Below, one piece after another: positions 35,274 through 48,171 of a stretch of 64,000 bases of DNA. The DNA lies in assembly GCA_950295325.1 (NCBI GenBank), contig OX485805.1, positions 6,636,501 to 6,700,500 of the forward strand, written 5' to 3'. The translations under genes were made by a program, and so were the position numbers. Every line of letters begins with the position of its first letter. The stretch's first letter is position 1. The notes beneath the pieces are model-generated. The model saw nothing but the letters and a program-made list of their open reading frames with translations. It had not been told where the DNA came from and made no database searches. This DNA comes from Polytrichum commune (taxonomy: Eukaryota > Streptophyta > Polytrichopsida > Polytrichales > Polytrichaceae).

Positions 35274-36248
35274 TGTCGCGCACCTCTCCATGAGGAGTGC
35301 CCGAAACACCATGGGCACAAGGGGGACCCCGGAGTGACACCCGGGACTTGTGGCGCCGTTGGTGAGAGGGCCCAAGTGATCCTAGTGTGGGTGAGGGCCC
35401 CAGGCGTTGGGAACGCCTCCCACCCACGAAGACTAGGAGGCACAAGGGTAAGGCCATGAGTTATGCGTAGCTCATGGCGTGGTGATTCTAGAAAGCTCAA
35501 GAACACCTCAATCGGAGGTGTGAGCTAGGAGTTATGGCCATTTGAGTGGGGCGCTGTCCCGGGACAGCGCCCTGGTACAGCAGTGCCTGGGAGTGATTCC
35601 CGGGACTGCCAAGGTTCAAACAGGCATAACGTCCGAAATACTTGTCCGAATGGGGCAAGTGAGGAGTCCATCGGCATCTACGTGAAGCGTAGATGAAGAT
35701 GGAGTGGTTGGTTGTTATGATCAGACATCATAAAAGGAAGTTATGATGGTCTGAAGCTGCTAGGGGGTTCTAGGCCCAGCAGCTAAAGGAAAATGTCCAC
35801 TTGGCCCCAACTCTTGGTAGAGAGACAAGAGGTTGGTTGACGGTGGGGTAGGGGCCCCGCGTGAAGTCCTAGAGGCTTATATGGGTGAGGTGGTGTGGCC
35901 TCACCCACCCGAGGCCGAACGGCAAGGCCTCCATGGGCTTTGGCCTATTGTGAGGCCATAGTTGCCTAGTATGCTTCGGGTTGTTGTAGTGTTGCTCCGG
36001 CAACGCGATGATCAACATAGGATTGGACTTCCATGGATGGAAGTACACATTGGGGAAATGGGTTACCGATTAAGGGGTGAGTCCCGAAAGCAAAGTAGGA
36101 GGGTTGGTTCCCTCCTATGAACTATTGGTCCGGGGTTAGAGGAGCTAACCATTAGCATGGCGGTATGCGAAGGGTTAGCCACTCGTAACCTTTGCTAGAA
36201 TTGAAAATTGGCAAGATGGTCAAGGGGGGGCTAGCAAGGGTTGCGACA
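35274..36248 (+). repeat. Element B 5' LTR
   Basis: 975 bp. Contains the family's 24-bp perfect palindrome (35549-35572, half-site GGGCGCTGTCCC). Confidence 0.94.
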
Positions 36249-36250
36249 CT

Positions 36251-36262
36251 TGGTATCAGAGC
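36251..36262 (+). other. Element B primer-binding site
   Basis: TGGTATCAGAGC, initiator-Met tRNA type, 2 bp after the LTR. Confidence 0.9.
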
Positions 36263-36884
36263 AGGGTTCCAATATTTGATCTAGCACTTTGAGGGAAACA
36301 TGGCTATCAAACCTGAGGGTTATTATGGTGAGCCCGAGGTTTCCAAAAGGTTGTGAGGCTCAAATTGGAACAAAGATCATGTGTAAATGGAATTTGACCA
36401 TACCATTAGTTCTAACGACAATGGTGGGCATGATGGTAGATTGAGTAAGGAAAATGGAGGAGTGCTTTGAAAAGGGCTCCCGCAAACCTCAAAAAACATT
36501 TGGGGCCTAGAATACCAAAAGCACCCAAAACCTTGGAGGGTATTAATGTTGGATTGGAATTTCAATTCGAGATGCTTTGAAGGTTCGGATGTTGAAATGA
36601 GCTTGATGCTAATGAGGCACCCGGGGCCTCTTAAGGCCTATGTGCGCTATTCAAACGCACAAATGAAGGATACACCTAAAACGGACGAGCTTTCTAAGAA
36701 ATGCATCGTTTTAGGTGGGGTTTTAAAAGCGGGTGGTGGATGCCTTCTTTAAGTCCCTAAGGCTTCTTGAGGACATGGTGGGGACCATCAAGTTTGCAAG
36801 AGCATTGAAGCCGATGGTCCCAAAGAGAAGTTGGCGGTGCATCACCACAAGTGGCTTTAGCCAAAGTAGGTCCCAAAGAAATGA

Positions 36885-37245
36885 GTGCAAATTGTTTGGT
36901 CCATTTTACTTAGGCAAAACATATTGGTGCCGCAGACGGAATGTTGAAAGGTGGCTTTATGCTTCCAAAGCAAATCATACTTGTGCCGCGGACGGAATGT
37001 TGGGAGGTGGGTTTGTCCTACCAAGGCAATTCATGTTTGTGCCATGGACGGAGTGTGAGAAGGTGGCTTTGTGCTACCAAGGCAAAACATGTTTGTTTTG
37101 CGGACAAATTATGAGAAATTGGTTTTGTGGCACCAAACCAATTTGTCCCGCGGACGAAATGTTTAAAGTTGGCTTTGCGGACCAAGCCAAGCCAAGTTGC
37201 CGAGGACCAAATGTTGGACGATGGCTTTGTGGCCAAGGCTAGTAG
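36885..37245 (+). repeat. 56-bp tandem repeat in element B
   Basis: Six diverged units anchored on GCCGCGGACGGAATG. Confidence 0.85.
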
Positions 37246-38069
37246 CCTTAAGCCGAGGCCAAGTATTTTGTACCTTGAGGCTCAAATGAATGGGAGAAAT
37301 GTCTCATGTGTTGACAAAGAGGCTATTACTCCTTCTTGAGCCCAAAACTCACAAGGGAGTTGGGGCTTGCCGATTGATAGAGAAAGCAAGCCCACCAAGG
37401 TGCGGTTTGGAAAGGGCAAACCGCATGAGACAAAGAAGGCCGCGATGCATGTAACCTTTCAATGTGGGACATTGGATTTTTGTCAAAATTTCACACCATG
37501 TGAAATAGATGAAATGCATGTCATTGTGAAGGCCGCCTACGTTGAAACTCACATGATAGATGTGAGGTGCAAGCCGGTGAGCTTGCGGTGCATTATGATG
37601 GGTCATAATGGCAAAGAATTGACGTTCAAATTGACAAGGACTCCTATGTTAGGAGGACCCAAGTTGAATTTGGTCTTAATGGACCAAATGAAAAATAGAA
37701 AACATAATGGTCGTGGTTCAATTGGAGCAACTCCAAGGAATGTATGGGGAGGCTAGGAAAGATGGGCCTCCTCCAAACCACATTGGTGGGATGTTGGTGA
37801 GATACAAGGATGTATTCACCAATGTGTTGCCCAAAAAAATTACCGCCAAGAAGTGAAAAATAACTTTGCTCAACGAGAGATTGAGTTCTTGAGGTATGTG
37901 GTGACAAAGGAAGTTGGTGGACGAACATGAAGAATGTGAAGGCAATCCAAAAAGAGAATTGGCCCTTGACTTAAGAAAATGGCTTAGGTCATTTGTTGGC
38001 CTAGCCAACTACTACCACCACTTCATTCATGGTTTTGCTAAGGTTGCTAGAACCTTAGTCAACATGTTG

Positions 38070-38740
38070 GAAAAAAATGGCTATCCCCAAGAGTGGGATG
38101 AGCCTTGTCACCAAGCCTTTGGGGAGCTCAAGAGTAAGTTCTCTTCACAAGACGTGGTTAAGTTTCCGGGTTTTCATGAGCATGTTGAGGTGCACATGAA
38201 GGCGAAGGACTTTACCATTGGCGGATGTTGATCCAAGATGGATGACCATTGCTTATGGGAGCATTAAGCTCCATGGTTGTAGAAGCTTATCGAACTTGTG
38301 CAAGAAATGGCTATCCCAAGAGTGGGATGAGCCTTGCCACCAAGTCTTTGAGGAGCTTAAGACCAAGTTCCTCTTTACCACCCGTGTTCAAGTTCGCAGA
38401 GCTTGAAAAACCTTTTGAGGTGCATACGGGGGGCGAGTGACTTTACCATTGGCGGATGTTGAAGCAAGATGGATGGCCATTGCATATGAGAGCATGAAGC
38501 TCGATGGTTCGACTTGTGAAAGAAATGGCTATCCCAAGAGTGGGATGATGTTTGTCACGAGTCTTTGGGGAGCTTAAGACCAAGTTCTCTTCGCCGCCCG
38601 TGCTCAAGTTCGCGGAGCTTGACAAACCTTTTGAGGGGTGCATACGGGGGTGAATGACTTTGCCAATGATGGATTGTTAATGTAAGATGGATGGCCATTG
38701 CATATGCGAGCATGAAGCTCGATGGTTGTCAAAGAAGACA
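38070..38740 (+). repeat. RNase H tandem repeat in element B, about 228 bp x 3
   Basis: The CTATCCCAAGAGTGGGATGA anchor occurs at about 38080, 38310 and 38528. Confidence 0.88.
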
Positions 38741-41352
38741 ACCAACTCATGACAAAGAATTTTCTTTGCGGTAGTGCATTGCTTGAAGATGTGGCGACAC
38801 TAGTTGGGGTCGCACAAAGTAAAGGTCTACAAGGACAATGTGTCCAAAAAGTATTTTGACATACAAGCGCAAATGAGCGCCAAGTCATTGCGTTGGCATG
38901 ATAGCTTGGCACTTATGAAGGTGGATCTAATCCACAAACCGGACCGTGGAAATGTGGTGCCGGATGCGCGAAGTAGACCAGAAGAGTTCCAAGCAATGAG
39001 AACCATCCAAAACTTGTGGCTAATGTGTGCGGCGAAGGAAACTTGTGATGCAAGATACGGGAGGGGTAAATTAATTACCCCAAAGCACAAAAGCTTTTAG
39101 GTGAGCTTCGCAAGAGCAAGGTGCTCAAAGAGGTTTAGTTGGTGGACGGATTGTTCAAGTGCAAACAAAGTCGGGTATTGGTGCCACAAGGCAAGTTGAG
39201 GCTATCGGTTTTGAAGGAAAAATGTGATAGCCCTATTGCCGGCCATAGAGGAGAAAGAAAAAAAAACCGCCATAGAATGGTGTCATGGAGGTACCATTGC
39301 CGGTGCATAAAGGAAGATATAGCCCACTTTGTGAAGGCTTGAATCAAGGTTCAAATGAACCGAGCCTCTTACCAAAAGCAAGGCGGCTTCTTGCAACCGT
39401 TGCCTATCCCGTCGGCGCCATGGCATAGTATGTGCATGGACTTGATCACAACTTTGCCGGAGTCACATGCGTATAATGCCATCTTGTTGATGGTAGAGCG
39501 GTTTGCCAAGTTGGCACACATGGTGCCGATTGTGGGAGCCACCACCGCGTTGAAGACCGCATAGCCTTTTCTCAAAGGATGGTTGAGGCACCACGGGTTG
39601 CCAAGAGTGATTGTGTGGGATCAAGATCTAAAGTTCACAAGTGCATTTTCAATGCATTTCTCTAAGGAGGTCGGAAGGAAACTAAGGTTTAGCACGGCCT
39701 TGCATTCCTAAATGGATGGGAAACGGAGCGTGTGAATGGAGTCTTGAAGCAATACTTGAGGAACTTGGTGGGGGCGGACCAAGGAGATTGGGCGGACTAT
39801 GTGGGTCGAGCGGAGTGTAATTGCAATGTAGCCACGCACTTGGCTACCAAGGGGTGGTCTTTGGTGGTGGCTTATGGAGTGGATGCGCTCCAACCTATTA
39901 ACCTAGCTCTCGAGGGGGCACATTCAACACTAGAGTTCAACCAAGATGGTGAGGACTTGGCCAAGAATGTAAACAAGTCTTGGAGATGACCAAGTTGTTG
40001 GTGGAGAAAGCCCGAATGTGCTACGAAGTGCAAGTCAATGCCGGAAAACGCGAAGTGGAGAATGAGGTGGGCCAAAAGATGTTGTTGAATGTGAAAAACT
40101 TCACTTAGCCGGAAGGCCTCACTCCAAAGGTCATGTCCAAAATTGGAGCTTCATTTCCCATTGTGGAACAAGTGTTCAAGGACATGTATAAGTTGGAATT
40201 ACCGCCTGAGATCAAAGTGCATCCAACATTTCATGTCTCATTCCTAAAGCCATTTCAGGACGACACCTTGTGGCCCAATTACAAGCAAGTGATTAGGCCA
40301 CCTCCCGACCTTGTGGACATCATTTGGAACATGAGGTAGGAGGGCATCATCAAGTGTAGGAAGCCCAATTGAAAAAGAAAGAAAATGAACAAAGGAGTAC
40401 TTGGTGAAATGGTGAGGATACCATGAGAAAGAAGCCGTTTGGGTAGCGGCAAGAGACATGATGAACGGCAAGGAATTGGTAAAGCACTTTGAAGAAATTA
40501 AGGCTAGACATTTCAATAAAATGAAGCGTAGGCATTGATGAGGACATCAATCTCCTTTAGTGGGGGAGAGACGCTAGTAGCACACTTAGCTTCGAGGCTA
40601 ATTGCTCCACAACATTAACTTGTTCTTTGGCTTGAGGGAATAAAGTCCAAACTTTAGTGGTGCAAAGAGAAAAGTATGAGATGAGGTCCTAGTCTTGTAC
40701 TTGTGCTTGGTTAATGGAAGAGGGGAAATAGATATGCCAAACTAGGTTGGGTAAGCCGAGTAATTGGGGGCCATGGCTTCGAGGGGCCTTGGATAAAACC
40801 AAGAAACTTCTTAGTTGTGGGCTTGTCCGGGCGGGGACAAGGTGATGGCGCGTGCTCATAAAAGTGCTACCCGCGAGCTAACGAGAGTTGGCGCATGGGA
40901 GTCATGAACCCATGTCTCGAAACAGCAAAGTGGGAATCGAGTCGGGCGGGACTTGGCATCACTCCCGTGCGATCGAGGCGTGGCTTAACAATGGAAAGCC
41001 ATCTTGGAGTTGCAACCGAGACAACTTAGTGGAAGCGTTGAGGTCTCGCCTAGATGTGTCACGTTAGGCTAGTGGAGCCTAACGGGGGAGGCCCCAAAGG
41101 AGGGGCAACCCAAGTGAGTCCCAAAGTAGGTGGGTCTAGTATAGGTTAGGTCCTTGGAGGAGAGATCCAAGGTCGCTAACGGACCACCTAGGAACGACAC
41201 CTTTGGGACTATGCCAAACTTGAAGATGCATTGTGGGGGTCGCGCCCTAAGGTAAACACAATGCCGCACCATAGAGGATGGCAACTTGAGAATTGGTGTG
41301 CCGACTACGAGTATAGTCGATGAGGGCATCGACTCCGTTTGGTGGGGGTGAG

Positions 41353-42327
41353 TGTCGCGCACCTCTCCATGAGGAGTGGCCGAAACACCATGGGCACAAG
41401 GGGGACCCCGGAGTGACACCCGGGACTTGTGGCGCCGTTGGTGAGAGGGCCCAAGTGATCCTAGTGTGGGTGAGGGCCCCAGGCGTTGGGAACGCCTCCC
41501 ACCCACGAAGACTAGGAGGCACAAGGGTAAGGCCATGAGTTATGCGTAGCTCATGGCGTGGTGATTCTAGAAAGCTCAAGAACACCTCAATCGGAGGTGT
41601 GAGCTAGGAGTTATGGCCATTTGAGTGGGGCGCTGTCCCGGGACAGCGCCCTGGTACAGCAGTGCCTGGGAGTGATTCCGGGGACTGCCAAGGTTCAAAC
41701 AGGCATAACGTCCGAAATACTTGTCCGAATGGGGCAAGTGAGGAGTCCATCGGCATCTACGTGAAGCGTAGATGAAGATGGAGTGGTTGGTTGTTATGAT
41801 CAGACATCATAAAAGGAAGTTATGATGGTCTGAAGCTGCTAGGGGGTTCTAGGCCCAGCAGCTAAGGGAAAATGTCCACTTGGCCCCAACTCTTGGTAGA
41901 GAGACAAGAGGTTGGTTGACGGTGGGGTAGGGGCCCCGCGTGAAGTCCTAGAGGCTTATATGGGTGAGGTGGTGTGGCCTCACCCACCCGAGGCCGAACG
42001 GCAAGGCCTCCATGGGCTTTGGCCTATTGTGAGGCCATAGTTGCCTAGTATGCTTCGGGTTGTTGTAGTGTTGCTCCGGCAACGCGATGATCAACATAGG
42101 ATTGGACTTCCATGGATGGAAGTACACATTGGGGAAATGGGTTACCGATTAAGGGGTGAGTCCCGAAAGCAAAGTAGGAGGGTTGGTTCCCTCCTATGAA
42201 CTATTGGTCCGGGGTTAGAGGAGCTAACCATTAGCATGGCGGTATGCGAAGGGTTAGCCACTCGTAACCTTTGCTAGAATTGAAAATTGGCAAGATGGTC
42301 AAGGGGGGGCTAGCAAGGGTTGCGACA
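41353..42327 (+). repeat. Element B 3' LTR
   Basis: 975 bp, preceded by a purine-rich tract and followed by GGCGT. Confidence 0.94.
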
Positions 42328-42332
42328 GGCGT

Positions 42333-43100
42333 GGTGATTCTAGAATGCTCAAGAACACCTCAATCGGAGGTGTGAGCTAGGAGTTATGGCCATTTGAGTG
42401 GGGCGCTGTCCCGGGACAGCGCCCTGGTACAGCATCGCCTGGGAGTGATTCCCGGGACTGCCAAGGTTCAAAGAGGCATAACGTCCTCATAACTTGCCCG
42501 AATGGGGTAAGTGAGGAGTCCATCGGCATCTACGTGAAGCGTAGATGAAGATGGAGTGGTCAAGTGTTAGCATCAAACATCATACAAGGAAGTTACGATG
42601 GTCTGAAGCTGTGGGGGCTTCTAGGCCCAGCGGCTAAGGGAAAATGTCCACTTGGCCCCAACTCTTGGTAGAGAGACAAGAGGTTGGTTGACGGTGGGGT
42701 AGGGGCCCCGCGTAGAGTCCTAGAGGCTTATATGGGTGAGGTGGTGTGGCCTCACCCACCCGAGGCCGAACGGCACGGCCTCCATTGGCATTGGCCTAAT
42801 GTGAGGCCATAGTTGCCTAGTATGGTTCGGGTTGTTGTAGTGTTGCTCCGGCAACGCGATGATCAACATAAGATTGGACTTCCATGGATGGAAGTCCACA
42901 TCTAAGGATTGGTTACCGATTGAAGGGGTGAGTCCCGAAAGCAAAGTAGGAGGGTTGGTTCCCCTCCTATGAACTATAAGGTCCGGGGTGAGAGGAGCTA
43001 ACCATTAGCATGGCGGTATGCGAAGGGTTAGCACTCGTAACCTTTGCTAGGAAATGAAAATTGCCAACATGGTCAAGGGGGACTAGCAAGGGTTGCGACA
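42333..43100 (+). repeat. Element C 5' LTR, right part
   Basis: Continues 35094-35273 after element B; ends TTGCGACA next to a primer-binding site (TGGTATCAGAGC at 43103). Confidence 0.9.
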
Positions 43101-44829
43101 CGTGGTATCAGAGCAGGGTTCCAATATTTGAGCTAGCACTTTGAGGTAGACATGGCTATCAAAAATGCGGGTTATGATGGTGAGCCCGGGGTTTCCAAAA
43201 GGTGTGAGGCTCAAATTGGAACAAGGGTCATGTGCAAGTGAATTTTGACCATACCATTGATTCTAATGACAATGGTGGGCATGAGGGTGGATTCGGTAAG
43301 GAAAATGGAGGAGTGCTTTGAAAGGGCTCCCGCAAACCTCGAAAAGTAATCGGGGGCTAGAATACCGAATGCATCCGAAAGCTTGGACGGTGGTAATGTT
43401 GCATTGAAATTCCAATCCGAATTGCGTAGAATGTGGTGAAATTGGAATGGGTGCAAATGCGGCACTCAAGGCTTTTAGGCCTATGCCTGCGATTTAACCA
43501 CCATAATGAATGGCACAACTAAGATTGACTAGTTGGCTAAGAAACACATCGTTTTAGATGGGGTTTCAAAAGCGGGTGGTGAATACCATGTTCAACTCCC
43601 CAAAGCTTCTTGAGGACGTATCGGGAATCTTTAAGATTTGAAGAACATTGAAGCCGATGGTCCCGAAAAGAAGTTGGGCGGGGCATCACCACAAAGTGGG
43701 TTTTAGCCGATATTGGTCCCAAATAAATGGGCGAAAGTAGTTTGGCCCATTATACCAAGGCAAAACATACTCGTGCCACGGACGGAATGTTGGGAGGTGG
43801 GTTGATCTTACCAAGGCAATTCATGTTCGTGCCGCGGACAAAGTGTGAAAGGTGGCTTTGTGCTACCAAAGCAAATCATGTTTGTTCCGCGGACAAACTA
43901 TTAGAAATTGGTTTTGTGGCACCGTACCAAACCAATTTGTCCCGCGGACGGAATGTTTAGAGTTGGGTTTGCGGACCAAGCCAAGCCAAGTTGCCGAGGA
44001 CGGAATGTTGGACGATGGCTTTGTTGCCAAGGCTAGTAGCCTTAAGCCGAGGCCAAGTCTCATGGATTGACAAAGAGTCAACATACTCCTTGATGAGCTG
44101 AAGCTCATAAGGTGTTGGGGCTTGCCGACGCGTATAATGGGCAAGCTCATTAATGTGCGGTCTCTAAGGGTGAACCCCATGAAATAAGGTAATGACGATG
44201 TCTTTGACGTTATAATGTGGGACATTGGAATTTGTGGACATTTTATACAATGTAAAATGGATGAGGTGCCCTCACTTTGGAGGACACCTTCTTTGAAACT
44301 CACATGAAAGATGTGAGGCGCAAGCCGGTGAGCTTGCGGTGCATTTGTGATGTGCCATGATGGCAAAGAATTGAACTACAAATTGACAAGGACTCCTATG
44401 GTAGGAGGACCCAAATTGAATTTGGTCTTAATGGGCCAAATGAAAAATAAAAAAAACATAATGGTCGTGGTTCAATTGGAACAACTCCAAGGAACTCATG
44501 GGGAGGCTAGGAAAGATGGGCCTCCCCAAAACCATACTTGTGGGATGTTGGTGAGATACAAGGATGTATTCACCAATGTGTTGCTCAAAATGTTACCGCC
44601 AAGGAGTGAATTACAACTTTGCTCAAGAAGAAATTGAGTTCTTGAGGCATGTGGTGACAGAGGAAGTTGGTGGACAAACATGAAGAATTTCAAGGCAATC
44701 CAAGAGGAGAATTGGCCCTTGATTCAAAAAAGGCTTAGGTCATTGGTTGGCCTAGCCAACTACTACCACCACTTCATTCTAGATTTGTTTTAAGGTCGCT
44801 AGTACCTTACTCGACTTATTGAGGAAATG

Positions 44830-45807
44830 TGTCGCAACCCTTGCTAACCCCCCCCCTTGACCATCTTGCCAATTTTCAATTCTAGCAAAGGTTACGAGTG
44901 GCTAACCCTTCGCATACCGCCATGCTAATGGTTAGCTCCTCTAACCCCGGACCAATAGTTCATAGGAGGGAACCAACCCTCCTACTTTGCTTTCGGGACT
45001 CACCCCTTAATCGGTAACCCATTTCCCCAATGTGGACTTCCATCCATGGAAGTCCAATCTTATGTTGATCATCGCGTTGCCGGAGCAACACTACAACAAC
45101 CCGAACCGTACTAGGCAACTATGGCCTCACAATGGGCCAATGCCCATGGAGGCCTTGCCGTTCGGCCTCGGGTGGGTGAGGCCACACCACCTCACCCATA
45201 TAAGCCTCTAGGACTCTACGCAGGGCCCCTACCCCACCGTCAACCAACCTCTTGTCTCTCTACCAAGAGTTGGGGCCAAGTGGACATTTTCCTTTAGCTG
45301 CTGGGCCTAGAACCCCCCCAGCAGCTTCAGACCATCATAACATCCTTGTATGATGTCTGATCATACCAACCAACCTCTCCATCTTCATCTACGCTTCACG
45401 TAGGTGCCGATGGACTCCTCACTTGCCCCATTCGGGCAAGTCTTGAGGAAGTTATGCCTGTTTGAACCTTGGCAGTCCCGGGAATCACTCCCAGGCACTG
45501 CTGTACCAGGGCGCTGTCCCGGGACAGCGCCCCACTCAAATGGCCATAACTCCTAGCTCACACCTCCGCTTGAGGTGATCCTGAGCATTCTAGAATCATC
45601 ACGCCATGAGCTACGCATAGCTCATGGCCTTACCCTCATGCCTCCTAGTCTCCGTGGGTGGGAGGCCTTCCCAACGCCCGGGGCCCTCACCCACACTAGG
45701 ATCACTTGGGCCCTCTCACCAATGGCGCCACAAGTCCCGGGTGTCACTCCGGGGTCCCCCTTGTGCCCATGGTGTTTCGGGCACTCCTCATGGAGAGGTG
45801 CGCGACA
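44830..45807 (-). mobile_element. Solo LTR in element C
   Basis: 978 bp, perfect AAATG target duplication (44825-44829, 45808-45812), inserted just before the first RNase H repeat unit. Confidence 0.95.
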
Positions 45808-46730
45808 AAATGGCTATCCCAAGAGTGGGATGAGCCTTGTCACCAAGCCTTTGGGAAGCTCAAGAGCAAGTTCCTTTCACAAGATGTGGTTAAGTTTCCG
45901 GGTTTTCATAAGCATTTTGAGGTGCACATGGAGACGAAGGACTTTATCATTGGCGCATAATGATGCAAGATGGATGACCATTGCTTATGAGAGCATTAGG
46001 CTCCATGGTTGTCGAACCTTGTCCGGCTTGTGCAAGAAATGGCTATCCCAAGAGTGGGATGAGCCATGCCACAAAGCCTTTGGGAAGCTTGAGAGCAAGT
46101 TCTCTTCGCCGCCTGTGCTCAAGTTTGCGGAATTTGACAAACCTTTTGAGGTGCATACGGGGGCGAGTGACTTTGCCATTGGTGGATGTTGATCCAAGAT
46201 GGATGCCCATTGCATATGGGAGCATTAAGCTTAAAGGTTGTCAAACCTTGTGCGACTTGTGAAAGAAATGGCTATCTCAAGAGTGGGATGAGCCTTGCCC
46301 CAAAATCTTTGGGAAGCTTAATACAAAGTTGTCTTTGCCACCCGTGTTCATGTTCGCGGAGCTTGACAAACCTTTTGAGGTCTATACGGGGGGGCGAGTG
46401 ACTTTGCCATTGGCGGATGGTTAATGTAAGATGGATGGCCATTGCATATGAGAGCGTTAAGCTTGACGGTTATCCGACCTTATCCGACTTGTGGAAGAAA
46501 TGACTATCCCAAGAGTGGGATGAGCCTTGCCACCAAGTCTTTGGGGAGCTTGAGAGCAAGTGTTTTTAGACGCCTGTGCTCAAGTTCGCGGAGCTTGACA
46601 AACCTTTTGAGGTGCATACGGGGGTGAATGACTTTGCCAATGGCGGATTGTTGATGTAAGATGGATGGCCATCGCATATGGGAGCATTAAGCTTGATGGT
46701 TGTCAAAGAAGACACCCAACTCATGACAAA
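45808..46730 (+). repeat. RNase H tandem repeat in element C, about 228 bp x 4
   Basis: Anchors at about 45811, 46037, 46266 and 46497. Each unit reads KPFEVHTGASDF or a decayed form of it. Confidence 0.88.
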
Positions 46731-47153
46731 GAACTTCTTTGCCGTAGTGCATTGCTTGAAGATGTGGCGACACTATTTGGGGTCGCATAAAACAAAGGTC
46801 TACATGGATAATGTGTCCTAAAAGAATTTTGACATTCAAGCGCAAGTGAGCGCCAAGTCATTGCGGTGGCATGATAGCTTGGCGCTTATAAAGGTGGATT
46901 TGATCTACAAACCGGACCGTGGAAATGTGGTGCCGGATGCGCGAAGTAGACCGGAAGAGTTCCAAGCAATGACAACCATCCAAACCTTGTGGCTAATGTA
47001 TGCCGGCGAAGGAAACTTGTGATGCAAGATACGGGAGGGGTAAATTAACTACTCCAAAGCACAAAAGCTTTTAGGTGAGCTTCGCAAGAGCAAGTTGCTC
47101 AAAGAGGTGAAGTTGGTGGACGGATTGTTCAAGTGCAAACAAAGTTGGGTATA

Positions 47154-48120
47154 TGTCGCGCACCTCTCCATGAGGAGTGGCCGAAACACCATGGGCACAA
47201 GGGGGACCCCGGAGTGACACCCGGGACTTGTGGCGCCGTTGGTGAGAGGGCCCAAGTGATCCTAGTGTGGGTGAGGGCCCCGGGCGTTGGGAACGCCTCC
47301 CATCCACGAAGACTAGGAGGCACAAGGGTAAGGCCATTATGCGTAGCTCATGGCGTGGTGATTCTAGAATGCTCAAGAACACCTCAATCGGAGGTGTGAG
47401 CTAGGAGTTATGGCCATTTGAGTGGGGCGCTGTCCCGGGACAGCGCCCTGGTGCAGCAGTGCCTGGGAGTGATTCCCGGGACTGCCAAGGTTCAAACAGG
47501 CATAACTTCCGCAAGACTTGCTCAAATGGAGCAAGTGAGGAGTTCATCAGCATCTACGTGAAGCGTAGATGAAGATGGGGTGGTTGGTTGCTGGAATCAG
47601 ACATCATACAAGGAAGTTATGATGGTCTGAAGCTGTGGGGGCTTCTAGGCCCAACGGCTAAGGGAAAATGTCCACTTGGCCCCAACTCTTGGTAGAGAGA
47701 CAAGAGGTTGGTTGACGGTGGGGTAGGGGCCCCGCGTAGAGTCCTAGAGGCTTATATGGGTGAGGTGGTGTGGCCTCACCCACCCGAGGCCGAACGGCAA
47801 GGCCTCCATGGGCTTTGGCCTATTGTGAGGCCATAGTTGCCTAGTATGGTTCGGGTTGTTGTAGTGTTGCTCCGGCAACGCGATGATCAACATAGGATTG
47901 GACTTCCATGGATGGAAGTCCACATTGGGGAAATGGGTTACTGATTAAGGGGTGAGTCCCGAAAGCAAAGTAGGAGGGTTGGTTCCCTCCTATGAACTAT
48001 TGGTCCGGGGTAAGAGGAGCTATCCATTAGCATGGCGGAATGCGAATGGTTAGCGCTCGTAACCTTTGCTAGAAACAAAAATTGGCAAGATTGTTAAGGG
48101 ACCTAGCAAGGGTTGCGACA
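47154..48120 (+). repeat. Element E 5' LTR
   Basis: 967 bp, shares CCATTATGCGTAGC with its partner, a private 7-8-bp deletion relative to the other LTRs. Confidence 0.94.
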
Positions 48121-48171
48121 CTTGGTATCAGAGCAGGGTTCCAATATTTTGAGCTAGCACTTTGAGGGAGA

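Larger units (their letters stand above)
36300..40538 (+). pseudogene. Element B gag-pol remnant
   Basis: ATG at 36300 aligns with element D's gag start, but a stop follows within about 20 codons and about 140 codons of gag core are missing before RHPGPLKAYVRYSNAQM (about 36615). A 56-bp repeat tract (36885-37245), protease leader, linker (37367-37850), then a jump to LRSFVGLANYYHHFIHGFAK (about 37985) with no RT fingers-palm. RNase H repeats (38070-38740), integrase (39139-39990) and a chromodomain-like tail (HPTFHVSFLKPF at about 40217; end at 40538) follow. Many stops and frameshifts. Confidence 0.85.
35274..42327 (+). mobile_element. Element B: full-length non-autonomous element inside element C's 5' LTR
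   Basis: 7054 bp; LTRs 35274-36248 and 41353-42327, both 975 bp. I noticed two differences between them (TTCCCGGGAC/TTCCGGGGAC and GCTAAAGG/GCTAAGGG), so it is young. Perfect GGCGT target duplication (35269-35273, 42328-42332). Primer-binding site at 36251, polypurine run GGTGGGGGTGAG before the 3' LTR. Confidence 0.94.
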
